Shown here: positions 1 to 6,922 of the stretch, one piece after another
How positions within the stretch are numbered: the stretch's first letter is position 1
How the letters are laid out: each line of letters opens with the position of its first letter
Assembly (NCBI GenBank): GCA_946478715.1
Contig: CAMLDA010000019.1
Span: 1 to 8,437, forward strand
From: an uncultured Candidatus Saccharibacteria bacterium
Lineage (GTDB): Bacteria; Patescibacteria; Saccharimonadia; Saccharimonadales; UBA10212
DNA length: 8,437 nt
Direction: 5' to 3'
Notes under the pieces: model-generated
Told to the model about the DNA's origin: nothing
The model's database searches: none
What the model saw: the letters and a program-made list of their open reading frames with translations, nothing else
Position numbers and translations under genes: made by a program

Positions 1-1222
1 AGTCTACGCGCTTACCCAGCAGGTTCTGGCGGAAACGCCCCTGCTTGCCTTTCAGCATGTCGGAAAGGCTCTTCAGGCGGCGGCGCTGGCCGGTAGCGGC
101 TACGGCACGGCCTGAACGGGTGGAGTTATTATCTATCAGAGCATCAACCGCTTCCTGCAGCATCCGCTGCTCATTGCGGCGGATAACTTCGGGCGCGTTA
201 AGCTCCATCAGCTTCTTAAGCCGGTTGTTGCGGTTAATGACGCGGCGGTAGAGGTCATTTAAGTCGGAGGTAGCGAAACGGCCGCCTGTCAGCTGGACCA
301 TAGGCCGCAGATCCGGAGGAATGACCGGCAGGACGCTAAGCGTCAGGCTGCTCGGCTTGATGCCGGCGCGCTGCATGCTTTCCAGCAGGCGCAGGCGCTT
401 CATTATCTTCTTTTTGCGCTGGCCCTTGGCTTCTTCGGCTTCTTTATTCAAGTCATCGATTAGCTTCTCAAGGTCGACTTCGTCAAGCAGCTCTTTAAGT
501 GCGGAGCCGCCCATGCCGACGGATATCAAGGCCGCTAGCTCTTCAGGCAGAGTGCGGTATTCGGTCTCGCTCATCAGGCGGAATTTTTCCAGGCTGTCTA
601 TCTGAGCCAGGAATGTCTCCGCTTCTTTGCCGAGCTCTTCCAGCTCTTTGTTGCGGGCTTCACTTAAAGCGCGGATGTCAGCGCCTTCAGCCTTGGCTTC
701 GTTCTCGTAACGCAGGTTGATGGCTTCCTCGGCCGTCTTGAACTCGGCCTGGCGATCCTCGCGGATCTTATCGCGGGCCTCGGTATCTACGCTCTTGATG
801 ATGTAGCTGGCGAAATAAGCGACGCGCTCCAGGTTCTTGACAGTCATACCCAGTAAAAGACCCATAGCGCTTGGTGTGCCGCGCAGGAACCAGATATGGG
901 CTACGGGGGTAGCCAAGCTGATATGGCCCATGCGTTCGCGGCGGACTATGCTGCGGGTTACCAGCTCGCCGTTCTTATCAACGGCGGCTTCCCGGCTGCG
1001 GACGCCTTTATATTTAGCGTCATGCGGGTTGATATCTTTTACCGGCCCGAAGATGCGTTCGCAGAACAGGCCGTCTCGCTCCGGCTTCTGGGTTCGGTAA
1101 TTTATGGTTTCGGGTTTGGTTACTTCGCCATAGCTCCATTCCAAGATGTCATCGGGGCTGGCAATCGCCAGACGGACGGCATCGAAATCGGCTATGTTGG
1201 TTCCGGTTGAATACTGGCGCAT
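1..1222 (-). CDS. rpoC: DNA-directed RNA polymerase subunit beta' (N-terminal part, continues beyond the left edge)
   Basis: This is the largest RNA polymerase subunit; with beta it forms the active-site cleft. Only the first 407 codons are in the window. Visible parts are the N-terminal clamp ([14 protein letters not shown] at about 50-63), RRERMGHI (94-101) and [12 protein letters not shown] (108-119). A long charged helical segment follows at about 146-215. The clamp-helix and lid region comes next ([20 protein letters not shown] at about 297-316, then [18 protein letters not shown]). The last residues, [13 protein letters not shown], lie just before the double-psi barrel; the catalytic NADFDGD motif is outside the window. 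The zinc-ribbon segment (62-101) keeps its length, but all four cysteine ligands are replaced; the only cysteine is Cys54. The ATG starts two bases after the rpoB TAA and has a strong Shine-Dalgarno inside the rpoB end, so the two genes are co-transcribed and probably translationally coupled. Confidence 0.97.
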   Translation of the reverse strand, partial: MRQYSTGTNIADFDAVRLAIASPDDILEWSYGEVTKPETINYRTQKPERDGLFCERIFGPVKDINPHDAKYKGVRSREAAVDKNGELVTRSIVRRERMGHISLATPVAHIWFLRGTPSAMGLLLGMTVKNLERVAYFASYIIKSVDTEARDKIREDRQAEFKTAEEAINLRYENEAKAEGADIRALSEARNKELEELGKEAETFLAQIDSLEKFRLMSETEYRTLPEELAALISVGMGGSALKELLDEVDLEKLIDDLNKEAEEAKGQRKKKIMKRLRLLESMQRAGIKPSSLTLSVLPVIPPDLRPMVQLTGGRFATSDLNDLYRRVINRNNRLKKLMELNAPEVIRRNEQRMLQEAVDALIDNNSTRSGRAVAATGQRRRLKSLSDMLKGKQGRFRQNLLGKRVD

Positions 1223-1224
1223 GT

Positions 1225-4200
1225 TTAAGCCTCCTCTTCTATGGATTGGTTTTCTAGTTCGCTGTCGACTATCGAAATGCCTTCTTCGCCTGTCAGTTCG
1301 GGATCGTTGGCAACGGCTTCGTCAACGATAGCCGCTTCATCTATCACTGATTGGTCGGAGACTACCGATATTGGCGCCTTGGCTTCTTCTTTGATGTTCT
1401 GGGCCAGGACGTGCTCGGCGTCAACTACTTCGTTTTCTGCCAGCAGGTCGACCTTCAGTCCCAAGCCCTGCAGCTCCTTGACGAGCACGTTAAAGCTTTC
1501 GGGAACTTTCGGGCCCTGGATAGGCGTTCCTTTGATTATCGATTCGTACGCCTTGGCGCGGCCGTAGACGTCGTCGGACTTAATGGTCAGCATCTCCTGC
1601 AAGGTGTTAGCGGCGCCATAAGCTTCCAGCGCCCAGACTTCCATCTCTCCAAAACGCTGGCCGCCGTTCTGGGCTTTGCCGCCCAGCGGCTGCTGGGTAA
1701 CCATGGTGTAAGGCCCGGTGGAGCGGGCATGTATCTTATCGCTTACCATGTGGTTAAGCTTGATGATGTACATGGAGCCGACGGTGGTGCGCTCGGCGAA
1801 CGGTTCGCCGGTGCGCCCGTCGTACAGCTGCTGCTTGCCGTCTTCCGGCAGGCCGGATTCTTTAAGTAACTCCTGAATTTTCCTTATAGGCACGCCGTTG
1901 AAAGCCGGGCTGGCAACCTTGATGCCAAGAGCCCGAGCAGCCATCCCTAAGTGGGTCTCGAACAGCTGTCCGATATTCATACGGCTCGGTACGCCCAGCG
2001 GGTTGAGGACGATGTCGATCGGGGTACCGTCTTCCGTAAACGGCATATCCTCCACGGGCAATATCCGGGCGATTACGCCCTTGTTGCCGTGGCGTCCGCC
2101 AAGCTTATCGCCTACGGAAATCTTGCGCATTTGAGCGACAAACACCTGAATCTGCATGATTACCCCGGCTTTTAGCTCATGGCCGTTGGCCCGGCTGAAG
2201 ACTTTCACACCTACGACCTTGCCGTGGCGTCCGGTGCTCATGCGCTGCGAAGTATCACGAACTTCTTTGGCTTTTTCACCGAAGATAGCGCGGAGCAGTC
2301 GCTCTTCGCTGGAAAGTTCCTGCTCGCCCTTCGGAGTAATCTTACCGACAAGGATATCGCCAGGGTGGACCTCAGCTCCGATACGGACTATGCCGTCCTC
2401 GTCAAGGTGCCTTAGGGCTTCTTCGGAAACGTTCGGGATATCACGGGTAACGATTTCCGGGCCAAGTTTGGTTTCACGGACTTCTGTCATGTAATCCACT
2501 ATGTGGATAGATGTAAGGGTGTCGTCTTCTACGAGTTTGCGCGAAAGTATGATGGCGTCTTCAAAGTTATACCCGCCCCACGGCATGAATGCCGTCAGCA
2601 GATCCTTGCCAAGCGCCAGCTCGCCGTCGGCGATGCTCATACCTTCAATCAGCGGGTCGCCGGCTTTAACCTTGTCGCCGCTGCTGACTACCACCATCTG
2701 GTTTATAGAGCTGCCTTCGTTGCTGCGCAAGAAGTGCACAGGACGATAGGTGACCTTGCCGCCTTTCTTATAGCTTACGACCACTTCATCGGCGGTGGCT
2801 TTTTCGACTACGCCGTCTTCCTGGGCCACTATCAGCTGGCCGGTATTATGGGCGACTATGCTTTCCATGCCGGTGCCGACTATCGGCGCCTGCGGCTTTA
2901 TCAGGGGCACTGCCTGGCGCTGCTGGTTGGAACCCATCAGCGACCGAAGCACGTAATTCTTTTCTACGAACGGGATAAGACCGGCGCTGGAACCGATGGT
3001 CTGGCTTTGGGCGGAGTCCATATAGGTGACCTCATTGGCGTCAACTTCTCCTGCCTCAAGGCGGGAACGGGCACTGATACGCGGTTCTACGAAGTAGCCG
3101 TTGCCGTCAAGCTCATTACCGGCTCCGGCTATGATGGCGTCAGATTCTTCGGCGGCGTCCAGGTAGACGATTTCTTCGGTGACTTTGGCTTTTACTGGCC
3201 ATGTGGCGCGGTCTTTAACAGCGGCCAGCCGCTTGGCGGCGGCCTCTGTTATGACTGAGCCGGCTTTAACTATGACTTTGCCCTTTTCGTCTTCCAAATC
3301 CAGGCGGGCGATGTGGCCGGCGGCATTTTTGGCCGGGACCGCGTTTATCACCTTGCGGTAAGGAGTTTCAATGAATCCGTATTCATTTATCCGGGAGAAG
3401 CTGGCCAGGTTGAGCACCAGGCCGATGTTAGCGCCTTCAGGGGTTTCAACGGGGCAGATACGGCCGTAGTGAGTTGCATGGGCGTCGCGGACTTCAAAGC
3501 CGGCGCGCTCGCGGCTCAAGCCGCCGGGGCCCATCGAAGAAAGGCGGCGCTTGTGGGCCAGCTCTGACAATGGATTTATCTGGTCCATGAACTGGCTCAG
3601 CTGGGAGCTGGCGAAGAATTCGCGGACAGCCGCCACGACGGGGCGGGCATTGATAAGCTGCGCCGGAGTAACCGTTTCTATTTCGCTCATGCTCATACGG
3701 TCTTTGGCGTTGCGCTCCATGCGCAGCAGGCCGATGCGGAACTGGCGCTGTACCAGTTCGCCAACCAGTTTGACGCGGCGGTTAGCCAGGCTGTCGATTT
3801 CGTCAGCCGGCTCCTGGGTGACATTCAGGCGGATAATCTCGGCGATTACCGCCAGCAGGTCCTCTATGCGCATCACGCGGTTATCAATAGTGTTAGGGAC
3901 TTTAAGGTCAAGGCGCTTGTTCAGCTTGTAGCGGCCTACCCGGCCGAAGTCGAAGCGCTTGAAGTTATAGAACATGTTCTCCAGCAGCGAACGGGCATTG
4001 TCGACCGTGGCTAAGTCGCCAGGGCGCAGGCGGCGGTAAACCTCAATCAGGGCCTCGTTGGCGCTGCTTGCCGGATCCTTGTCCAGGGTTGCCTGGATAT
4101 ATTTGACGTCGCCTTGGTCAACATGCTTGAAAGCTTCCCGGATTTCATCAGGGCTCATGCCTAAGGCTTTCAGAAGGGTGGTGACGGCTATCTTGCGCTT

Positions 4201-4749
4201 TCGGTCAATCTTTACGAACAGCGCGCCGGCGGCGGAAGTTTCGAATTCCAGCCAGGCGCCGCGCACCGGGATGATCTTGGCGCCATAGAGGCTGGTGGTG
4301 CCATGCGGGTCGGCAGTAAAGAATACGCCGCTGGACCTGATAAGCTGCGAAACCACGACGCGCTCGGCGCCGTTGATTACGAACGTCCCCCGGCTGGTCA
4401 TCCATGGGTAATCACCCAGGTAGATTTCCTGCTCTTTCACCTCGCCGGTGACTTTGTTAGTCAGCTCGACCGTAGCTTTAAGAGGAGCCTCGTAAGAAAC
4501 GTTGTTCTCGCGGGCCTCTCCTTCGCTCATCTTGGGTTCGTCAAAATGATAGTCCTTAAATGTGATGCTAAGCTTCGTGCCGGTATAGTCATCAATCGGG
4601 CTGATTTCGGCCAAAAGTTCGCCCAGGCCCTCTTCCACGAACCACTGGAACGAGTCGTTCTGGTGGCTAACAAGGTTCGGCGGGTTAATAATGTCGTCTT
4701 GGTTTGTAAAGTACGTGCGCTTAGCAATAGTTCCGGTGCCTTTCGCCAT
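1225..4749 (-). CDS. rpoB: DNA-directed RNA polymerase subunit beta
   Basis: This is the second-largest RNA polymerase subunit (1174 aa) and is complete. The N-terminal protrusion and lobe include [22 protein letters not shown] (about 115-136). The rifampicin pocket and fork loop are at 381-411 ([10 protein letters not shown], then [12 protein letters not shown]). [18 protein letters not shown] follows at 427-444, [12 protein letters not shown] at about 722-733, [19 protein letters not shown] at 880-898 and [27 protein letters not shown] at 1020-1046. An acidic tail of roughly 70 residues ends in EEEA. At 1174 aa it is near the Bacillus length and has no room for the two large insertions of the E. 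coli subunit. I chose the ATG at 4749 rather than the in-frame TTG at 4758, because AAGGAG at 4761-4766 is only 2 bases from the TTG but 11 from the ATG. The stop is TAA. The gene follows clpP, not rplJ-rplL, and has its own promoter. Confidence 0.98.
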   Translation of the reverse strand: MAKGTGTIAKRTYFTNQDDIINPPNLVSHQNDSFQWFVEEGLGELLAEISPIDDYTGTKLSITFKDYHFDEPKMSEGEARENNVSYEAPLKATVELTNKVTGEVKEQEIYLGDYPWMTSRGTFVINGAERVVVSQLIRSSGVFFTADPHGTTSLYGAKIIPVRGAWLEFETSAAGALFVKIDRKRKIAVTTLLKALGMSPDEIREAFKHVDQGDVKYIQATLDKDPASSANEALIEVYRRLRPGDLATVDNARSLLENMFYNFKRFDFGRVGRYKLNKRLDLKVPNTIDNRVMRIEDLLAVIAEIIRLNVTQEPADEIDSLANRRVKLVGELVQRQFRIGLLRMERNAKDRMSMSEIETVTPAQLINARPVVAAVREFFASSQLSQFMDQINPLSELAHKRRLSSMGPGGLSRERAGFEVRDAHATHYGRICPVETPEGANIGLVLNLASFSRINEYGFIETPYRKVINAVPAKNAAGHIARLDLEDEKGKVIVKAGSVITEAAAKRLAAVKDRATWPVKAKVTEEIVYLDAAEESDAIIAGAGNELDGNGYFVEPRISARSRLEAGEVDANEVTYMDSAQSQTIGSSAGLIPFVEKNYVLRSLMGSNQQRQAVPLIKPQAPIVGTGMESIVAHNTGQLIVAQEDGVVEKATADEVVVSYKKGGKVTYRPVHFLRSNEGSSINQMVVVSSGDKVKAGDPLIEGMSIADGELALGKDLLTAFMPWGGYNFEDAIILSRKLVEDDTLTSIHIVDYMTEVRETKLGPEIVTRDIPNVSEEALRHLDEDGIVRIGAEVHPGDILVGKITPKGEQELSSEERLLRAIFGEKAKEVRDTSQRMSTGRHGKVVGVKVFSRANGHELKAGVIMQIQVFVAQMRKISVGDKLGGRHGNKGVIARILPVEDMPFTEDGTPIDIVLNPLGVPSRMNIGQLFETHLGMAARALGIKVASPAFNGVPIRKIQELLKESGLPEDGKQQLYDGRTGEPFAERTTVGSMYIIKLNHMVSDKIHARSTGPYTMVTQQPLGGKAQNGGQRFGEMEVWALEAYGAANTLQEMLTIKSDDVYGRAKAYESIIKGTPIQGPKVPESFNVLVKELQGLGLKVDLLAENEVVDAEHVLAQNIKEEAKAPISVVSDQSVIDEAAIVDEAVANDPELTGEEGISIVDSELENQSIEEEA
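1230..1236 (-). promoter_or_regulatory. Shine-Dalgarno sequence for rpoC
   Basis: On the minus strand GAGGAGG lies 7 bases before the rpoC ATG at 1222. It is formed by the last glutamate codons of rpoB, so one sequence both codes the acidic beta C-terminus and recruits ribosomes for beta'. It is close to a perfect anti-16S match, showing that this organism uses canonical SD pairing at least inside operons. This contrasts with the upstream genes that lack any SD. Confidence 0.9.
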
Positions 4750-4862
4750 TAAAAGCAATACTCCTTTTTAATAAATTATGTTGTCGCTAAAGCGAAGCCC
4801 ACTACGTTCGGCGATGCAAAAAGAGATTTTCCCACAGCAAGCACCAAAGTACACTACTTCTT
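4750..4862 (-). promoter_or_regulatory. Predicted 5' leader of the rpoBC transcript
   Basis: If transcription starts about 7 bases after the -10 box, the rpoB mRNA has a leader of roughly 113 bases. It holds a small perfect hairpin at its 5' end (4847-4859, AAGTA stem with a 3-base loop) and a second one at 4784-4795 (TCGCT arms). The sequence then becomes A/T-rich up to the SD. A GTG-started 28-codon frame at 4854-4768 ends one base before the SD. I recognise no known riboswitch or ribosomal-protein leader here. The length and structure stand out because the other transcripts in the window appear leaderless. Confidence 0.5.
4761..4766 (-). promoter_or_regulatory. Shine-Dalgarno sequence for rpoB
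   Basis: The minus strand reads AAGGAG (with preceding A's) 11 bases before the ATG at 4749. The spacing is somewhat long, but it is far too short for the alternative TTG at 4758, so it decides the start. rpoB is the only first-in-transcript gene in the window with a visible SD. Confidence 0.75.
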
Positions 4863-4889
4863 GCCCTAATTCTAAAGGGCTTTGGCCCT
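4863..4889. repeat. Alternating GCCCT/AGGGC inverted repeats across the rpoB promoter
   Basis: Plus-strand order is GCCCT (4863-4867), AGGGC (4876-4880), GCCCT (4886-4889 completed by 4885-4889 in the palindrome AGGGC-TTTG-GCCCT at 4876-4889). The tight palindrome fills most of the -35/-10 spacer, and the third arm lies at the predicted transcription start, so the -10 box is bracketed by pairing arms. In RNA read from clpP the inner pair gives a 5-bp G/C-rich hairpin followed by TTTAGAATT, which could act as a weak terminator. A protein operator is the alternative reading. The sequence does not decide between them. Confidence 0.5.
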
Positions 4890-4897
4890 GCAGTCAA
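4869..4897 (-). promoter_or_regulatory. Sigma70-type promoter for rpoBC
   Basis: On the minus strand TTGACT (4897-4892) is followed by a 17-base spacer and TAGAAT (4874-4869). Each box matches the consensus at 5 of 6 positions with ideal spacing, the best promoter by eye in this window. It starts 22 bases after the clpP stop codon and predicts a start near 4862. It gives rpoBC transcription independent of the CIRCE-controlled clpP promoter. Confidence 0.85.
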
Positions 4898-4918
4898 GAG
4901 TATTTTAAGTGATATTTA

Positions 4919-5548
4919 TTACGCCGATTTAGGAATCGTATCGGCTAACTTACGGGTGTCGATGATTTTATCGACAAGCCCGTATTTTTTGGCTTCGTCA
5001 GCCGTCATCCAGAAGTCGCGCTCCATATCTCCGTGGACTTTCTTAATCGGCTGGCCGGTATTCTTAGACATTATCTCTTCCATCATCCGCTTGACGCGAA
5101 GCGCCTCGCGAAGGTCGATTTCCTGGTCTGTAACCTTGCCGCGGGTGCCGCTTGACGGCTGGTGGATCATCACTGTGGCATGCGGCAGCAGGAAACGCTT
5201 GCCTTTGGTGCCTGAACTCAGCAGGAAAGCCGCGGCGCTGGCCTGGACGCCGATACCTACAGTCTGGATGTCGCTTTTAACGAATTGCATCGTATCGTAG
5301 ATGGCCATGGCGTCATAGACGCTGCCGCCGGGGCTGTTTATATATAGGATGATGTCCTTGTTCGGGTCCTGGTTCTCCAGGAATAGCATCTGGGCCACCA
5401 CCAAGTTAGCGGTGTGTTCGTTTACATCATCACCTAAGAAGATTATCCGGTCGCGCAGCAGGCGGCTGTAGATATCATAGGCCCGCTCCATGCGGCCCTC
5501 TTGCTCAATAACCGTAGGCACCAGTATTTGAGAATTGATTCGGTTCAT
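4919..5548 (-). CDS. clpP: ATP-dependent Clp protease proteolytic subunit
   Basis: This is the serine peptidase (209 aa) that forms the tetradecameric chamber and degrades proteins unfolded by ClpX or ClpC. The catalytic triad is intact: Ser104 in [11 protein letters not shown], His129 in VMIHQP and Asp178 in MERDFW. The glycine-rich substrate loop [12 protein letters not shown] is at about 71-82, [10 protein letters not shown] at 116-125 and the handle-helix region at about 141-163. The length is that of a normal ClpP with little or no propeptide. I chose the ATG at 5548 over the in-frame TTG at 5554, because the -10 box ends only 8 bases before this ATG and the TTG would lie at or ahead of the transcript start. 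No SD is visible. The gene follows tig, as in many bacteria, but clpX does not follow and rpoB comes next. A CIRCE operator indicates HrcA heat-shock control. Confidence 0.98.
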   Translation of the reverse strand: MNRINSQILVPTVIEQEGRMERAYDIYSRLLRDRIIFLGDDVNEHTANLVVAQMLFLENQDPNKDIILYINSPGGSVYDAMAIYDTMQFVKSDIQTVGIGVQASAAAFLLSSGTKGKRFLLPHATVMIHQPSSGTRGKVTDQEIDLREALRVKRMMEEIMSKNTGQPIKKVHGDMERDFWMTADEAKKYGLVDKIIDTRKLADTIPKSA

Positions 5549-5556
5549 ATGCAATT

Positions 5557-5585
5557 ATTGTATGCCGGCCATTAGCACTCGTCAA
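5557..5585 (-). promoter_or_regulatory. Sigma70-type promoter for clpP, leaderless
   Basis: Minus strand: TTGACG (5585-5580), 17-base spacer, TACAAT (5562-5557), 5 of 6 matches in each box. The expected transcription start is near 5550, about 2 bases before the clpP ATG, so the mRNA should be leaderless. The -35 box lies inside the CIRCE element, so a repressor bound there would block RNA polymerase directly. Confidence 0.82.
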
Positions 5586-5598
5586 GTGCGAGTGCCAA
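5572..5598. promoter_or_regulatory. CIRCE element (HrcA operator) upstream of clpP
   Basis: The plus strand reads TTAGCACTC (5572-5580), a 9-base spacer, then GAGTGCCAA (5590-5598). The family consensus is TTAGCACTC-N9-GAGTGCTAA, so 17 of 18 arm positions match (one T to C change). CIRCE is bound by the heat-labile repressor HrcA and normally controls groESL and dnaK operons. Here it lies 2 bases beyond the tig stop codon and covers the -35 region of the clpP promoter, so clpP is likely induced by heat or misfolding stress through HrcA. This predicts an hrcA gene elsewhere in the genome. Confidence 0.93.
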
Positions 5599-5600
5599 TT

Positions 5601-6881
5601 TTATTTACTGGCGTAGGAAGTAAGCTTTTCCAGGGTTTTTTCAGTAAGCATGCGGGATTCGATATCTCGCCGGTTCGCCGGTTTATCAAGCTCGGCCTGC
5701 ATCTGCGGATCCTGGTACTGGCCCTTAAGCAGCTGCAGCCTGATTTCCAGCTCTTCGGGGGTGACTTCCAGTCCCTCCTTGTCGGCTATCTCACTTAATA
5801 CCAGACCGGCTTTGACGCGCTCTGCGGCGTCAGGGCGCTGCCGTTCGCGATGCTGCTCTTCGGTAAGGCCCTCTTCCGCTAAGTGTTCCTGCCAGGTCTG
5901 GCCGCGGTAAACCAGGTTCTGCTTTTCCTGCTCCTCCAACCTAAGCAGCTCATCCTCAACAAGCGCTTTGGGTACTTCCAGCTCGGCTTTTTCAACGATT
6001 TTTTGAATCAGTTCGTTAGTATACTCATTATCGGCTTGGCCTTGGCGTTCGGCCGCCAGCTGCTTCTTAATGTCGGCTTTCAGTTCGGCCATTGTTTTGA
6101 AAGGACCGGCCTTTCTGGCGAATTCGTCGTCGGCCTTCGGCTCTTTCAGCTCCTGGACTTTCTTAACCTCAACCTTGAACATCACTTTTTTGTTCTGCAG
6201 GGCCGCCACGCCGTAATCCTTCGGGAAGGTAACGTCAAACGTCTTTGTGTCGCCGGCCTTTGAGCCGAGCAGCTTTTCTTCGAAGCCCGGTATGAAAGTC
6301 TTGCTGCCGAGCGTCAGCGGATAATCTTTGCCATCGGCACCGTTTATCTTCTTCCCTTCGGTGTCACTGCCCTCAAAATCAATTATCAGTTCGTCACCGT
6401 CTTTTGCCGCCCTGTCAGCTTCTACCCGCTCAGCCATCCTGGTCTGCAGGTTCTTAATGATATCTGAAACATCTTTGGCGGTGATTTCCACCTTTTTCTT
6501 AGCCAGCCTGATGCTTTTATAATTCGGGAGCTTTATAGCCGGCAGGATTTCGGTTTCGGCCGCGAACTGCATCTCCGTATAAGGCACGAACTTCTTAAGC
6601 TGCACGTCGGGGGTGCTGACCGGCCGGACTTTTTCCTGCTCAACTGCCCGGCGATAAAGCTCGTTTAAGGCATGCTCCATGAACTCGTCCAAAAAAGCCT
6701 GCTGGTTGACATTCTGCTCAACCAGCGCGTCCGGCGCCTTGCCGGCGCGGAAGCCCGGAACCCTTACATTCTTACGGAAATGGGCTATGACATGGCGGCG
6801 TATTGGGTCCATATCGGCCGCATCGGCGTCAATAGTCAAAGTGATATTTGTCGGGCTGTTGTCTTTCCTGGTAACTCGCAT
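5601..6881 (-). CDS. tig: Trigger factor (ribosome-associated chaperone and prolyl isomerase)
   Basis: Trigger factor (426 aa) binds the ribosome exit tunnel through L23 and shields and folds nascent chains. The N-terminal ribosome-binding domain carries the signature PGFRAGKAP at 42-50 (family GFRxGKxP). The FKBP-type prolyl isomerase domain runs from about 160 to 242 (DELIIDFEG, then TFIPGFEEKLLG and VTFPKDYG). The C-terminal helical chaperone arms fill about 245-426 and are rich in Glu, Lys and Gln. All three domains are present at normal length. The ATG at 6881 fits the family N-terminus and lies 8 bases after a perfect TATAAT, with no SD. The gap to hisS upstream is 41 bases, so both its own promoter and read-through are possible. 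clpP follows after 52 bases, linking chaperone and protease. The stop is TAA. Confidence 0.97.
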   Translation of the reverse strand: MRVTRKDNSPTNITLTIDADAADMDPIRRHVIAHFRKNVRVPGFRAGKAPDALVEQNVNQQAFLDEFMEHALNELYRRAVEQEKVRPVSTPDVQLKKFVPYTEMQFAAETEILPAIKLPNYKSIRLAKKKVEITAKDVSDIIKNLQTRMAERVEADRAAKDGDELIIDFEGSDTEGKKINGADGKDYPLTLGSKTFIPGFEEKLLGSKAGDTKTFDVTFPKDYGVAALQNKKVMFKVEVKKVQELKEPKADDEFARKAGPFKTMAELKADIKKQLAAERQGQADNEYTNELIQKIVEKAELEVPKALVEDELLRLEEQEKQNLVYRGQTWQEHLAEEGLTEEQHRERQRPDAAERVKAGLVLSEIADKEGLEVTPEELEIRLQLLKGQYQDPQMQAELDKPANRRDIESRMLTEKTLEKLTSYASK

Positions 6882-6889
6882 GAATTGCG

Positions 6890-6918
6890 ATTATATCGGA
6901 TTCTTCCCTGTTTTTCCA
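6890..6918 (-). promoter_or_regulatory. Promoter for tig, leaderless
   Basis: On the minus strand a perfect TATAAT (6895-6890) is preceded at 17 bases by TGGAAA (6918-6913), a 4 of 6 match to the -35 consensus. The predicted start is near 6883, about 2 bases before the ATG at 6881. The -35 box begins 5 bases after the hisS stop codon. Confidence 0.65.
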
Positions 6919-6922
6919 GGAA

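Noticed and set aside
2503..3258. A 251-codon plus-strand open frame
   Set aside because: It lies wholly antisense to the highly conserved rpoB centre; its composition mirrors rpoB codon bias and it has no family motif. The 172-codon frame at 1351-1869 and the 149-codon frame at 4303-4752 are the same kind of shadow.
4750..4758. TTG start at 4758 for rpoB
   Set aside because: The SD would be only 2 bases away; the ATG at 4749 is better spaced and gives the usual MAKG-type N-terminus.
5572..5598. CIRCE palindrome as the tig terminator
   Set aside because: No run of T follows on the minus strand, and the sequence matches the HrcA operator far better than chance.
6904..6922. Inverted repeat after hisS as a terminator
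   Set aside because: The stem is only about 4 bp with a bulge (CCTG/CAGG) and no U-tract follows; it overlaps the tig -35 box.
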